A stretch of 5,181 nucleotides of DNA from Solirubrobacteraceae bacterium (GTDB taxonomy: Bacteria; Actinomycetota; Thermoleophilia; Solirubrobacterales; Solirubrobacteraceae), in assembly GCA_030038955.1 (NCBI GenBank), contig JASHQV010000484.1, positions 1 to 5,181 on the forward strand, read 5' to 3'. Below are positions 5,107-5,181 of this stretch, one piece after another; position 1 is the stretch's first letter; each line of letters opens with the position of its first letter. A model generated the notes under the pieces. It was given only the letters and a program-made list of their open reading frames with translations. It was not told the origin of the DNA and ran no database searches. A program made the position numbers and the translations under genes.

Positions 5107-5181
5107 ACCGTCATTCGAAACCCTGGCCTCGAACATTCACCCGCGTCAGAGCGCATGCCTCGATTCACGCGAAACCAGGTT
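5107..5181. repeat. Downstream tail with paired imperfect repeats
   Basis: No gene is visible after the membrane-protein stop. CGAAACC occurs at 5116-5122 and 5170-5176 (54 bp apart), followed by CTGG in the first copy and AGG in the second. Between them, CCTCGAACATTCACCCGCG is echoed as CCTCGATTCACGCG. No convincing terminator hairpin with a T-run is seen before the window ends. Confidence 0.35.

Overview
The window is GC-rich, with codons favouring G or C in third position. It looks like a soil-type actinobacterial chromosome. A Solirubrobacterales/Thermoleophilia source is possible: the non-lipidated PstS with its R-N-S-T-A-G loop and the SigE-type ECF sigma/membrane-protein pair would fit. 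That placement is inference from family resemblance, not a database result.

Layout. Positions 1-1654 (minus strand) hold the start of a high-affinity phosphate uptake operon. pstS (phosphate-binding protein) comes first and pstC (permease) follows; pstC runs off the left edge inside its EAA loop, and pstA/pstB would be expected beyond it. An AT-rich leader of about 80 bp upstream of pstS holds the likely promoter, a perfect 14-bp dyad touching the Shine-Dalgarno sequence, and a TTG start codon. Positions 1655-1855 otherwise hold only a GC-rich hairpin that could end the next minus-strand gene. Positions 1856-2449 (minus) encode a GNAT acetyltransferase of the RimJ/RimL type, with an unusual Gly-to-Arg change in its acetyl-CoA loop. 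Divergent from it is a GrpB/UPF0157 protein (about 2585-3169, plus). The roughly 130 bp between the two is dense in short inverted and direct repeats. A stem-loop follows grpB.

From 3449 to 5106 lies a two-gene unit on the plus strand: a 162-aa ECF sigma factor and, overlapping by ATGA, a 390-aa single-pass membrane protein. The latter has a short charged cytoplasmic N-terminus and a large exported domain with six cysteines. The sigma gene is preceded by an 11-bp direct repeat and a GGAACC...GTC sequence that could be an autoregulated ECF promoter. I read the pair as a transmembrane signalling module in which the membrane protein controls the sigma factor. I do not recognise the exported domain, so this is the least explained part of the window.

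The phosphate genes, the GNAT/GrpB pair and the sigma module appear to be three separate transcription units with no evident shared pathway. I saw no tRNA, rRNA, CRISPR array, transposase or phage gene.
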